Source: an uncultured Tenacibaculum sp. (GTDB lineage: Bacteria > Bacteroidota > Bacteroidia > Flavobacteriales > Flavobacteriaceae). Taken from it: DNA of 64,000 nucleotides. Both the position numbers and the translations under genes were made by a program. Below, piece after piece: positions 56,814 through 64,000 of the stretch. Under the pieces are notes generated by a model. That model searched no databases, was not told the DNA's origin, and worked only from the letters and a program-made list of their open reading frames with translations. Position 1 is the stretch's first letter; every line of letters begins with the position of its first letter. The stretch lies in the NCBI GenBank assembly GCA_937922085.1, contig CAKZVD010000007.1, forward strand, positions 1 to 64,000, given 5' to 3'.

Positions 56814-57209
56814 ATGAAACATATATTATCTATATTCTTCTTTTTTTTAGTTCATGTTAGTTTTACTCAAACTAAATTAATCAATCATAAAAGTCATAGT
56901 GGTACTAACAAAACATTTAGCCCACATAAGGTCAATGGAAATTTCGGATTACCTGATTATTTATTTGTAGAAGTATTACTTGAAAATAAAAAATCTAACT
57001 ATATTCTTACTCGAAAAAAAACATATACTTCAAGAATTTTAATATATACTTTAGAAAAGAAAACTAAAGGCGAAAAAAAACCTTATCCTTTTGAAAATAC
57101 GATTGCTAGTGTAAACATTAGTAAAGAAAACCAAGATGAAGAATTTATAATATCTATTGAAAAACTATTAATTAAAAAATTAAAAGCATTGAGAAAAACT
57201 GAAAAATAA
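56814..57209 (+). CDS. Small secreted hypothetical protein
   Basis: A 131-residue protein with signal peptide (1-19, VHVSFTQ). The mature part is basic with a central strand-rich segment (NYILTRKKTYTSRILIYTLEK). No family recognised. It begins 32 nt from the start of the divergent DoxX-like gene. Confidence 0.6.
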   Translation: MKHILSIFFFFLVHVSFTQTKLINHKSHSGTNKTFSPHKVNGNFGLPDYLFVEVLLENKKSNYILTRKKTYTSRILIYTLEKKTKGEKKPYPFENTIASVNISKENQDEEFIISIEKLLIKKLKALRKTEK

Positions 57210-57364
57210 GATCTCTTAACTGTAAATTATTATGCTTATTTAAAACAAGATTATTCTTATCATTAGAAAACAACTATTTCACTCAACAAGAATAGTCTTT
57301 CACTCATTTACCCTTTTTTATTAAAGTTAAAAACTTAATTTTGATAGCATCAAATTTTATTAAA

Positions 57365-58939
57365 ATGAAAGCAGTATTTTTTTTTATCTTATTAAGCATC
57401 AATATTTTTTCACAGCAACAAGTAACTTCAAAAATTAACGATGTCGTTGTTTTTAAAAGAAATGCTCAAATAACTAGAAACGCTTCTTTTAATACTATTT
57501 CTGGTACTCAAGAAATTATTCTTACAGGTATTTCTACACAAATACAACCTTCTAGTTTACAAATACAATTTGACGATCCTAATGCTATTTTATTATCTGC
57601 GAAATACGAGAAGAATCATTTATTACCTAAAGTAACTAATAAAAAAACAGCTGCTCTAGAAAAAAAACTAGCAAATTTAGAAGATAATCTTGAGTCGTTT
57701 AGTGATCAGAAAAACAGTTTAAAAGGAGTTGAAAGTATTCTTAATAAAAATCAAGATTTAGGAGGAGCTAATTCTAGTTTTACACCTCAACAAGTTATCT
57801 TATTAAGTGACCTTTATCAAAAGAAATTTTTAGAAACAAAAAAGGCTTTAAGAATTTTAGATAAAAAAATGACTCCAATAGAAGAAGATATTGAGAAGAT
57901 AGAAAAACAATTAAAAGAAATTAATGCTAAAAGCAAAAGACCTAGCGGTAATATTATACTTAGAATATCTTCAAAACAAACAAAACCTATTCGTATAAAG
58001 TGTAAATACATTGTTAATAATGCGGGTTGGTATCCTACTTACGACATTAGATCTGAAGGAACTTCTAAAAATGTAAACCTTAATTATAAAGCAAATGTAT
58101 ATCAAAACACAGGGATAGATTGGGAAAACATTTCGGTAATGATTTCTACAGGAAACCCATCTCGAAATAACAACAGACCTATTTTAACTCCTTTGTATGC
58201 AAGAATTCAACAAACAAACAGGTTAAATAGTCGATTAAAAAATGAATCAGATGAGATTTTAGAAGAAGTTGTCTCTACATCTAATATGGCTCTTGAAAAA
58301 AGCAGTGATTTTAGAGAGTTATCTACCGTTTCAGAAAATCAATTAAGTATTAATTTTAATGTTACTAACAAACAAACTATTTATAGTGATGGAAAGGAAA
58401 ATGTTATGGGGTTAAAATCTTATGAGTTAAAAACTGAATATACATACCATAGTGTGCCTAAACTTAATAAAAGTGTGTTTTTATTAGCCAAAATAAGTGA
58501 TTGGAGTAATTATAATTTAATTGCCGGTAAAGCAAATATATTTTTTGAAGGTGGTTTTGTAGGTACATCATATATAAACCCTGCTGTTACTTCAGATTCT
58601 TTATTAATTTCTATGGGAGTTGATAATGCTATTGTTATTGAAAGAACTCCTATAAAAAATTACACCTCTTCTAAATTTATTGAAAAAAACAAAAAAGAAA
58701 CTATTGGTTATGAATTTATTATAAAGAATAAAAAATCTGTTCCTATAAACATTGAAATATTAGATCAAATTCCTGTTTCAAACAATAAAGGAATTCAAGT
58801 TGTTCTTGAAGAAAAAGGAACTGCTGAATATTCAGAAAATATAGGAAAGTTACTTTGGAACATGAATATTTTAGCTAGACAAACTAAAAAAGAGAAATTT
58901 ATTTACTCTGTTAAATATCCTAAAAAAAGATATTGTTAA
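57365..58939 (+). CDS. DUF4139 (MuiA-type) secreted protein
   Basis: A 524-residue secreted protein from ATG 57365 (signal peptide, ...SINIFSQQ). N-terminal DUF4140-like strands (VTSKINDVVVFKRNAQITR), a coiled coil of about 90 residues (near 90-195) and a C-terminal DUF4139 beta domain with GWYPTYDIRSEG and YKANVYQNTGIDWENI. It matches the mucoidy-inhibitor MuiA family; function not established. I prefer 57365 over 57341 because the signal peptide starts there. Confidence 0.85.
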   Translation: MKAVFFFILLSINIFSQQQVTSKINDVVVFKRNAQITRNASFNTISGTQEIILTGISTQIQPSSLQIQFDDPNAILLSAKYEKNHLLPKVTNKKTAALEKKLANLEDNLESFSDQKNSLKGVESILNKNQDLGGANSSFTPQQVILLSDLYQKKFLETKKALRILDKKMTPIEEDIEKIEKQLKEINAKSKRPSGNIILRISSKQTKPIRIKCKYIVNNAGWYPTYDIRSEGTSKNVNLNYKANVYQNTGIDWENISVMISTGNPSRNNNRPILTPLYARIQQTNRLNSRLKNESDEILEEVVSTSNMALEKSSDFRELSTVSENQLSINFNVTNKQTIYSDGKENVMGLKSYELKTEYTYHSVPKLNKSVFLLAKISDWSNYNLIAGKANIFFEGGFVGTSYINPAVTSDSLLISMGVDNAIVIERTPIKNYTSSKFIEKNKKETIGYEFIIKNKKSVPINIEILDQIPVSNNKGIQVVLEEKGTAEYSENIGKLLWNMNILARQTKKEKFIYSVKYPKKRYC

Positions 58940-59046
58940 TGGTATTAAATAATAATTGTTCTTTAAAAACCAATCAACAAATTATTAATTTTTATAAAGG
59001 CTAGTAAATAATACATCTTAAAGATTCATTAATAGAAAACTAATTT

Positions 59047-59108
59047 TCAAATCAAGCGCAATCGATTTTTTTTAGAATATAAATGAATCTCTATTACGCT
59101 TGATTTGA
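59047..59108. repeat. Spaced inverted repeat
   Basis: TCAAATCAAGCG (59047-59058) and CGCTTGATTTGA (59097-59108) are a perfect 12-bp inverted repeat around a 38-nt AT-rich centre which itself can pair partly. It lies between two plus-strand genes. It could be a terminator with a long loop, a small RNA hairpin, or a MITE-like remnant; no second copy was found. Confidence 0.5.
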
Positions 59109-59154
59109 CATAAGTGAATTTTATTTAATTCTTTTTTCATAATTTTAACCTGTT

Positions 59155-61182
59155 ATGAAAAAGTTAGTGAGGTATTTACCAACTCATTTCTTGCTATGTT
59201 TAATAGCAGGAATTTGTATTGAATTTTATTTGAATTTTTGGATATTTAGTTTTAATAAACTACTATTACTCTTAAGTATTAGTATTATTCTATTAATCCT
59301 ATTTCATCATTATAAAAAGAAATTACTTTTTATAATGACAACTTCTTTCTCTTTTATTATAATTGGCATTTCTTGTATCTATCTCAATAACAGCAAAAAT
59401 ACTTCAAATTATTTTGAAAAATTCAATAAAAACGATGCAACTATCACTCTTTTAATTAACAAAAAACTAAAAGCAAACAACTATTACTCAAAATACATTG
59501 CTACAGTTTCTCAAGTAAATTCAAATATTACAAAAGGAGAAATTCTCTTGAATATAAAAAAAGATTCCTTTAGTACTACTCTAAATATTGGTTCTCAAAT
59601 TCTCGTAAAATCAAATCTTAAGGAAATAAAACCTCCTTTAAATCCACATCAATTTAACTATAAAAACTATTTAAAAAAGCAAGGAATAACATATCAAACC
59701 TTTATCAATAATCGTGAATATCGAGTTTTAAAAAGCAAAAAGCATTCTGTAAAAATATTCTTCTCCAATATTAAAAAACAAATACAACAATCTATATCTA
59801 AAAAAGGCTTTTCAAAAAATGAACTAGCAGTTATCAATGCTTTATTACTTGGAGACAAGCAACAAATATCAAATGAATTAAGAGATCGTTACGCGAAAGC
59901 TGGAGCCATACATATTTTAGCTATTTCTGGGTTACACATAGGGATTCTATTTTTGATTCTTTCTAGTCTATTAACTCCTTTAAAACATATTAAAAACGGA
60001 TTATTAATAAAAACAATATTAGTGATCTCTTTGTTATGGTTATTTGCTATGCTAACAGGTTTTTCTGCTTCTGTAACAAGAGCTGTTACTATGTTTTCTT
60101 TTATTTCTCTGGGTCGTCTTTTTAAGAGAGATACACCTGTTGAATACTCTTTAATAGCATCGATGTTTCTTTTACTAATCATCTCTCCTTTATTTCTTTT
60201 TGACATCGGTTTTCAGCTAAGTTATTTCGCTGTATTTTCCATTGTATGGTTACAACCTCTACTCTATAATATTTGGAATCCGAAAACAATATTGACTCGA
60301 AAAATTTGGCAACTTAGCACAGTATCAATAGCAGCTCAAATAGGAGTTCTACCTATTAGTTTATACTACTTTCATCAATTTCCTAGTTTATTTTTAATCT
60401 CTAATTTAATTATTATTCCTTTTTTAGGGATTATTTTATCTATCGGTTTTATCATAGTAATTTTAACTACTATAAATTATGTACCCAATTTTTTAGTTGC
60501 TATTTACAGTTTTATCATTCGACAAATGAATACTATTATTGATTGGATTTCTAATCAAGAAACTTTTTTATTTTCTGAAATTTCAATGTCTTTATTACAA
60601 ATGATCGCTTGGTATTTATGCATAATCGCATTTACTACATTGAGTCTCAAAAAAACGATTACTAAATTCATACTCTTTCTATCTTGTATTTTAATATTTC
60701 AAACTGTTTATTTTATAGAAAAATATAATCGAGATACGAAAAACGAATTTATTCTTTTTCATAAAAATAAACATTCAGTAGTAGGAAATAGAATTGGTAG
60801 AAATACAGAAATAATAAGCGATTTAGATACTACGCTACTTAAACAAGAAAAATTCTTAAACTCATATAAAACAAATAAGAACACTCTTTTTCAATATAAA
60901 AAAGAGTCTAATTCAGTTTTAAAAATTAACACTAATTACTTATTGTTTATAGATAGTTTGGGTGTATATCCTAAAAAACATTTAGAAAACCTCATTGTAG
61001 TTTTAGAATACTCTCCTAAAATTAATTTAATTCGATTAATCAAAACTATAAAACCTAAAAAAATAATTGCTAATGGCACTAACTATAGAACTTATGTTAA
61101 TCGATGGAAAATAACTTGTAAAAAGCAAAAAACACCATTTCACTTTACAGGTGAGAATGGTGCTTATATTTTGAGATATTAA
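59155..61182 (+). CDS. comEC: ComEC/Rec2-type DNA uptake channel
   Basis: A 675-residue inner-membrane protein expected to move single-stranded DNA into the cytoplasm during natural transformation. Helices at the N-terminus (about 10-80), an OB-like periplasmic segment (DUF4131, about 95-185), then the competence domain (about 210-490) with GDKQQISNELRDRYAKAGAIHILAISGLHIG and FDIGFQLSYFAVFSIVWLQPLL. The C-terminal 170 residues are short and I see no metallo-beta-lactamase site (HxHxDH), as in other short flavobacterial versions. Confidence 0.9.
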   Translation: MKKLVRYLPTHFLLCLIAGICIEFYLNFWIFSFNKLLLLLSISIILLILFHHYKKKLLFIMTTSFSFIIIGISCIYLNNSKNTSNYFEKFNKNDATITLLINKKLKANNYYSKYIATVSQVNSNITKGEILLNIKKDSFSTTLNIGSQILVKSNLKEIKPPLNPHQFNYKNYLKKQGITYQTFINNREYRVLKSKKHSVKIFFSNIKKQIQQSISKKGFSKNELAVINALLLGDKQQISNELRDRYAKAGAIHILAISGLHIGILFLILSSLLTPLKHIKNGLLIKTILVISLLWLFAMLTGFSASVTRAVTMFSFISLGRLFKRDTPVEYSLIASMFLLLIISPLFLFDIGFQLSYFAVFSIVWLQPLLYNIWNPKTILTRKIWQLSTVSIAAQIGVLPISLYYFHQFPSLFLISNLIIIPFLGIILSIGFIIVILTTINYVPNFLVAIYSFIIRQMNTIIDWISNQETFLFSEISMSLLQMIAWYLCIIAFTTLSLKKTITKFILFLSCILIFQTVYFIEKYNRDTKNEFILFHKNKHSVVGNRIGRNTEIISDLDTTLLKQEKFLNSYKTNKNTLFQYKKESNSVLKINTNYLLFIDSLGVYPKKHLENLIVVLEYSPKINLIRLIKTIKPKKIIANGTNYRTYVNRWKITCKKQKTPFHFTGENGAYILRY

Positions 61183-61189
61183 TTTTGTT

Positions 61190-61705
61190 TTATAAAGAAC
61201 TTTTAAAGTCTTTTTCAAAGTTAGGCCAAGGCGTACTTTTATATGCTTCTCCTGCGAAATAAGCTAATATTTTTTCAAATCGCTCTTCTTTTAAATAACC
61301 TGGTACTACTTGAATCATTTGTTGTTCTGCGTTAAAAAAGGCTGTAGAAGGATAACTCATTTTACCTTTCATTATAGCAGCAGCTAATTCATGATATTTA
61401 CTTCTACCCTGTTGAACAAACTTAAATGTTTTTCCTTGGTATGTAATATCTTTCTTTCCTTCACCATCCATTTTTACTGCATAGTAATTGTTATTAATAT
61501 ATTTAACAAGTACTTCATTTTTGTAAGTAGTTGCATCCATTCTTTTACACCAACCACACCAATCTGTATATAAATCTACTAAAATAGGTTTTGGGTTTGC
61601 TTTATTTAGCGCTAAGGCTTCCTCAAAAGAGATCCAATTTACTTCTTGTGCTTTCGTTACTATAGCTGTCAACATAAAAACAGCAACTAAAAAAATATTT
61701 CTCAT
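61190..61705 (-). CDS. Secreted thioredoxin-family protein
   Basis: A 171-residue periplasmic thioredoxin (signal peptide 1-19, AIVTKAQ). Redox motif WCGWC in DLYTDWCGWCKRMDATTY, then MSYPSTAFF with cis-Pro. It resembles the DUF255/thioredoxin_7 group. Probably reduces or shuffles disulfides in envelope proteins. A -7 box (TAAATTTG on the minus strand, 61731-61738) precedes it. Convergent with comEC, ending 8 nt away. Confidence 0.88.
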   Translation of the reverse strand: MRNIFLVAVFMLTAIVTKAQEVNWISFEEALALNKANPKPILVDLYTDWCGWCKRMDATTYKNEVLVKYINNNYYAVKMDGEGKKDITYQGKTFKFVQQGRSKYHELAAAIMKGKMSYPSTAFFNAEQQMIQVVPGYLKEERFEKILAYFAGEAYKSTPWPNFEKDFKSSL

Positions 61706-61739
61706 AATATGTAAGTCTCAATAAGTATTCCAAATTTAC

Positions 61740-61771
61740 AAAAAAACCTATCAAATTTTGCTTGATAGGTT
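61740..61771 (-). terminator. Terminator after the POT transporter
   Basis: AACCTATCAA (61745-61754) and TTGATAGGTT (61762-61771) form a 10-bp stem; on the minus strand it runs into seven T (A-run at 61740-61746). It ends the transcript of the two POT genes before the thioredoxin gene. Confidence 0.75.
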
Positions 61772-61797
61772 AATTTATTATATATAACAGTGTTAAT

Positions 61798-63384
61798 TTA
61801 CTTAACTCCGTGCATTAATTTTTTAACTATTGGTGTTAGAGCCATTAGAATTAAACCAGCAATAATCGGTACAACAGTAAAAATAAGGAAGAATGTTGTC
61901 ATGTCATATTGAGCTGTAATTTTATCAATCATACCTCCCATAGAACCGGCTGCTTTATTCCCCATACCTATAGCAATATACCATAATCCGTACATTAATC
62001 CTATTTTAGCTGCAGGCACTAGTTTACTTACGTAAGATAAACCTACTGGCGATAATGCTAATTCTCCTAGCGTATGTAATAAATACGCTAAAATTAACCA
62101 TATTATACTTACAGAAGCTGTTTTAGCTCCCTGAGGAATATCCATTGATCCATATGCAAGAATACCAAAACCTAATCCTAACAAAATTAAACCTAATCCA
62201 AATTTAACTGTAGCTGAAGGGTTGTATTTACTTTCCCATAATTTAGAAAATAATGGTGCAAAAGTAATTATGTAAAAAGAATTTAAAATAGAAAACCAAG
62301 ATGCTGGTACTTCAGTTTTTACATCACTAAACTGATTCTTTAACATCCAAATAACTATACCCCAAATAATAACAAAACTTGTTCCTAAAAATAAATTTGA
62401 AAGTGCATATTTTTTAAAAGTAATATTAAATAACTTATACAAAACATACGTTATTATTAACAAAGGTATTACTGTTAGTAAAGTATTTGCTATTCTAAAC
62501 AAGTTTGCTGCATTTCCTTCTAAAACTCTATTTGTATAATCACTTGCAAATATTGTCATTGACCCACCTGCTTGTTCAAATGCTGCCCAAAAAAAGATTG
62601 TAAAGAAAGCTAAAATTCCAACAACAATATATCTATCAGATTGTACTTTTGGAGAGACTTCTACATTTTTAATTTCTTCTCCTTTATTTCCTACATTTTC
62701 AATAGCATCATCATACGCTACAGTTTTTGAAGGAGATAAACCTACCTTACCAAATATACCTTGAGCCAACCAAAATTGTAATGCTCCAAAAAACATAAAA
62801 ATACCAGCCAATCCAAAACCAAAATGCCAACCATAAGTTTCTCCTAAATATCCACATAATAAAATACCTAAGAAAGCTCCTGCATTTACACCCATGTAAT
62901 AAATTGTAAAAGCGCCATCTTTTTTCTCTTGAGCATTTACATAAATCCCATTAATTATTGAAGTCATGTTTGGCTTAAAAAGACCATTTCCAGCTACCAA
63001 AAGTCCAATACCTGCATACAATCCCCAAGGTGTATCAAAAGCCATCGCTGCATGACCTAATGCCATTATTATTGCTCCTAATGCAACTGCATTTCTATAC
63101 CCCATAAATTTATCAGCCAAAAACCCTCCTAAAATCGGAGAAAAATAAACTAACATTGTATAAGTACCATACAAACCAAGAGCATTCTCTCTTGTCCATC
63201 CCCAACCAGGGTTATCTCCTGTTATAGCAGATGTTAAAAATAAAACCAAAATAGCTCGCATTCCATAGTATGAAAAACGCTCCCACATTTCGGTAAAAAA
63301 TAAAACAAATAGCCCAGATGGATGCCCCATCATCAATTTCCTATTCAAATCTGAACCTGCAAACCTAATGCCTGTTGTATTCAT
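61798..63384 (-). CDS. POT/PTR2 family peptide transporter
   Basis: A 528-residue proton-coupled oligopeptide transporter with 12-14 membrane helices. The POT motif TEMWERFSYYGMRAILVLFL is near residue 32, with the second signature (GGFLADKFMGYRNAVALG) near 85 and the GELALSPVGLSYVSKLVP motif near 440. It imports di- and tripeptides. It starts 22 nt after the partial paralogue at the window end. Confidence 0.93.
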   Translation of the reverse strand: MNTTGIRFAGSDLNRKLMMGHPSGLFVLFFTEMWERFSYYGMRAILVLFLTSAITGDNPGWGWTRENALGLYGTYTMLVYFSPILGGFLADKFMGYRNAVALGAIIMALGHAAMAFDTPWGLYAGIGLLVAGNGLFKPNMTSIINGIYVNAQEKKDGAFTIYYMGVNAGAFLGILLCGYLGETYGWHFGFGLAGIFMFFGALQFWLAQGIFGKVGLSPSKTVAYDDAIENVGNKGEEIKNVEVSPKVQSDRYIVVGILAFFTIFFWAAFEQAGGSMTIFASDYTNRVLEGNAANLFRIANTLLTVIPLLIITYVLYKLFNITFKKYALSNLFLGTSFVIIWGIVIWMLKNQFSDVKTEVPASWFSILNSFYIITFAPLFSKLWESKYNPSATVKFGLGLILLGLGFGILAYGSMDIPQGAKTASVSIIWLILAYLLHTLGELALSPVGLSYVSKLVPAAKIGLMYGLWYIAIGMGNKAAGSMGGMIDKITAQYDMTTFFLIFTVVPIIAGLILMALTPIVKKLMHGVK

Positions 63385-63406
63385 ATATTATATTTTTAGT
63401 TATTGG

Positions 63407-64000
63407 TTAATTATCTGCTAATTCAAAACCTTCAGCCTCTTCGTTTTTTAAATCTCTTTCTTTCTCTTCAGCTCCGTGCGTTAACCTTTTTAAAGGTTTT
63501 AAAATTAAAATAAACAAACCTCCAATTACCACTGTAAATATTAAAATTCCAGAAAAAATAGTTAATTCTCCAAAATCAGATGCAGATTCTCCTATTATTC
63601 CTGCCACTTTATTACCTAAACCAGTAGCGGCAAAATAAACTCCCATCATTAAAGATGCGTATTTTACAGGTGCCAATTTTGTTATAAATGATAATGCCAC
63701 CGGAGAAATACACAGTTCCCCAATTGTGTGGAAAAAATATGCTAATACTAACCAAATCATGCTAGATGATCCCGATTTTTCGAATTCCATAGCTGCAAAA
63801 ACCATAAATAGGAATCCAAACCCCATTATAATAATACCTAATGCCATTTTAAACAAAGAAGACGCTTCTTTACCTTTTAACTTTCTCTTTGCCCAAAAAC
63901 CAGCTATCACGGTTGCAAACAAAATAATGAATCCAGCATTTAAACTCTGAAACATAACTGTTGGTACTTGCCAACCAAAAAGATTTCTATCTGTATTAGA
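63407..64000 (-). CDS. POT family peptide transporter, partial
   Basis: The C-terminal 197 residues of a second POT transporter, open to the window edge with no start inside it (the frame continues past Met at 63955 into ...DRNLFGWQVPTVM). It carries the family's GELCISPVALSFITKLAP motif and ends in an acidic tail (EEKERDLKNEEAEGFE). A tandem paralogue of the gene that follows. Confidence 0.9.
   Translation of the reverse strand, partial: SNTDRNLFGWQVPTVMFQSLNAGFIILFATVIAGFWAKRKLKGKEASSLFKMALGIIIMGFGFLFMVFAAMEFEKSGSSSMIWLVLAYFFHTIGELCISPVALSFITKLAPVKYASLMMGVYFAATGLGNKVAGIIGESASDFGELTIFSGILIFTVVIGGLFILILKPLKRLTHGAEEKERDLKNEEAEGFELADN

Noticed and set aside
1-64000. tRNA, rRNA, CRISPR, insertion-sequence and prophage signals
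   Set aside because: None was found by reading: no repeat-spacer pattern, no transposase or integrase motifs, no tRNA-like cloverleaf.

Overview
The window is low-GC DNA from a marine Flavobacteriaceae-type bacterium (Tenacibaculum/Polaribacter-like is my best guess, from memory). The evidence is Bacteroidetes-type promoters (TTG, 19-20 nt, TAnnTTTG), A-rich leaders without Shine-Dalgarno sites, a one-piece SecDF, a DUF4139 protein, a LysRS with a C-terminal extension, and many secreted proteins and lipoproteins whose signal peptides end in AQ/SQ or in a Cys. No rRNA, tRNA, CRISPR array, insertion sequence or phage gene was seen.

Layout. 1-12 kb is core: a possibly 5'-damaged secreted protein, then thrS-infC-rpmI-rplT (infC has no ATG/GTG start), a coiled-coil membrane protein, secDF, an HPRT-adenylate kinase fusion, obgE and a frameshifted small secreted protein. 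12-15.3 kb (minus) is a compact surE-orf97-lpxB-nlpC-nlpC operon. 15.5-23.2 kb holds a tail-specific protease, a DUF5648 lipoprotein, a TPR protein, a DUF2797 protein, a GH3-Crp-lipoprotein operon and a transglutaminase-like gene with a missing start codon. 23.4-33.5 kb is accessory: two DKNYY proteins, a SUKH/SMI1 protein, two paralogous SH3-type lipoproteins, a TPR protein and a putative TIM-barrel lipoprotein. 33.7-42.4 kb carries an ABC-2 exporter, a Coq4-like membrane protein, envelope proteins and a BlaI/BlaR1-type pair behind a perfect 42-bp palindromic operator.

42.6-44.5 kb holds the most unusual unit: two tandem genes for small Cys-rich peptides with conserved AG-type leaders and an identical His-Asn-Cys / poly-Gly core start, followed by a TlpA-type thioredoxin lipoprotein. 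Next to it, divergent from lysS, is a candidate small structured RNA on the minus strand with its own promoter and terminator.

46.7-55.3 kb looks like a small sulfated-galactan (iota-carrageenan) locus: a putative ApbE-flavinylated FMN protein, a Tat-exported FAD oxidoreductase interrupted by an amber codon, a formylglycine sulfatase, a TPR/HTH regulator broken at two homopolymers, and a GH82-type beta-helix protein whose catalytic residues keep the spacing of known iota-carrageenases. 55.6-64 kb returns to a DoxX-like protein, a DUF4139 protein, ComEC, a thioredoxin and two tandem POT peptide transporters, the last cut by the window end.

Five loci carry six candidate lesions (indels, start loss, nonsense), four of them in simple repeats. 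Either this genome is decaying some accessory genes or the assembly has homopolymer errors; raw reads would decide.
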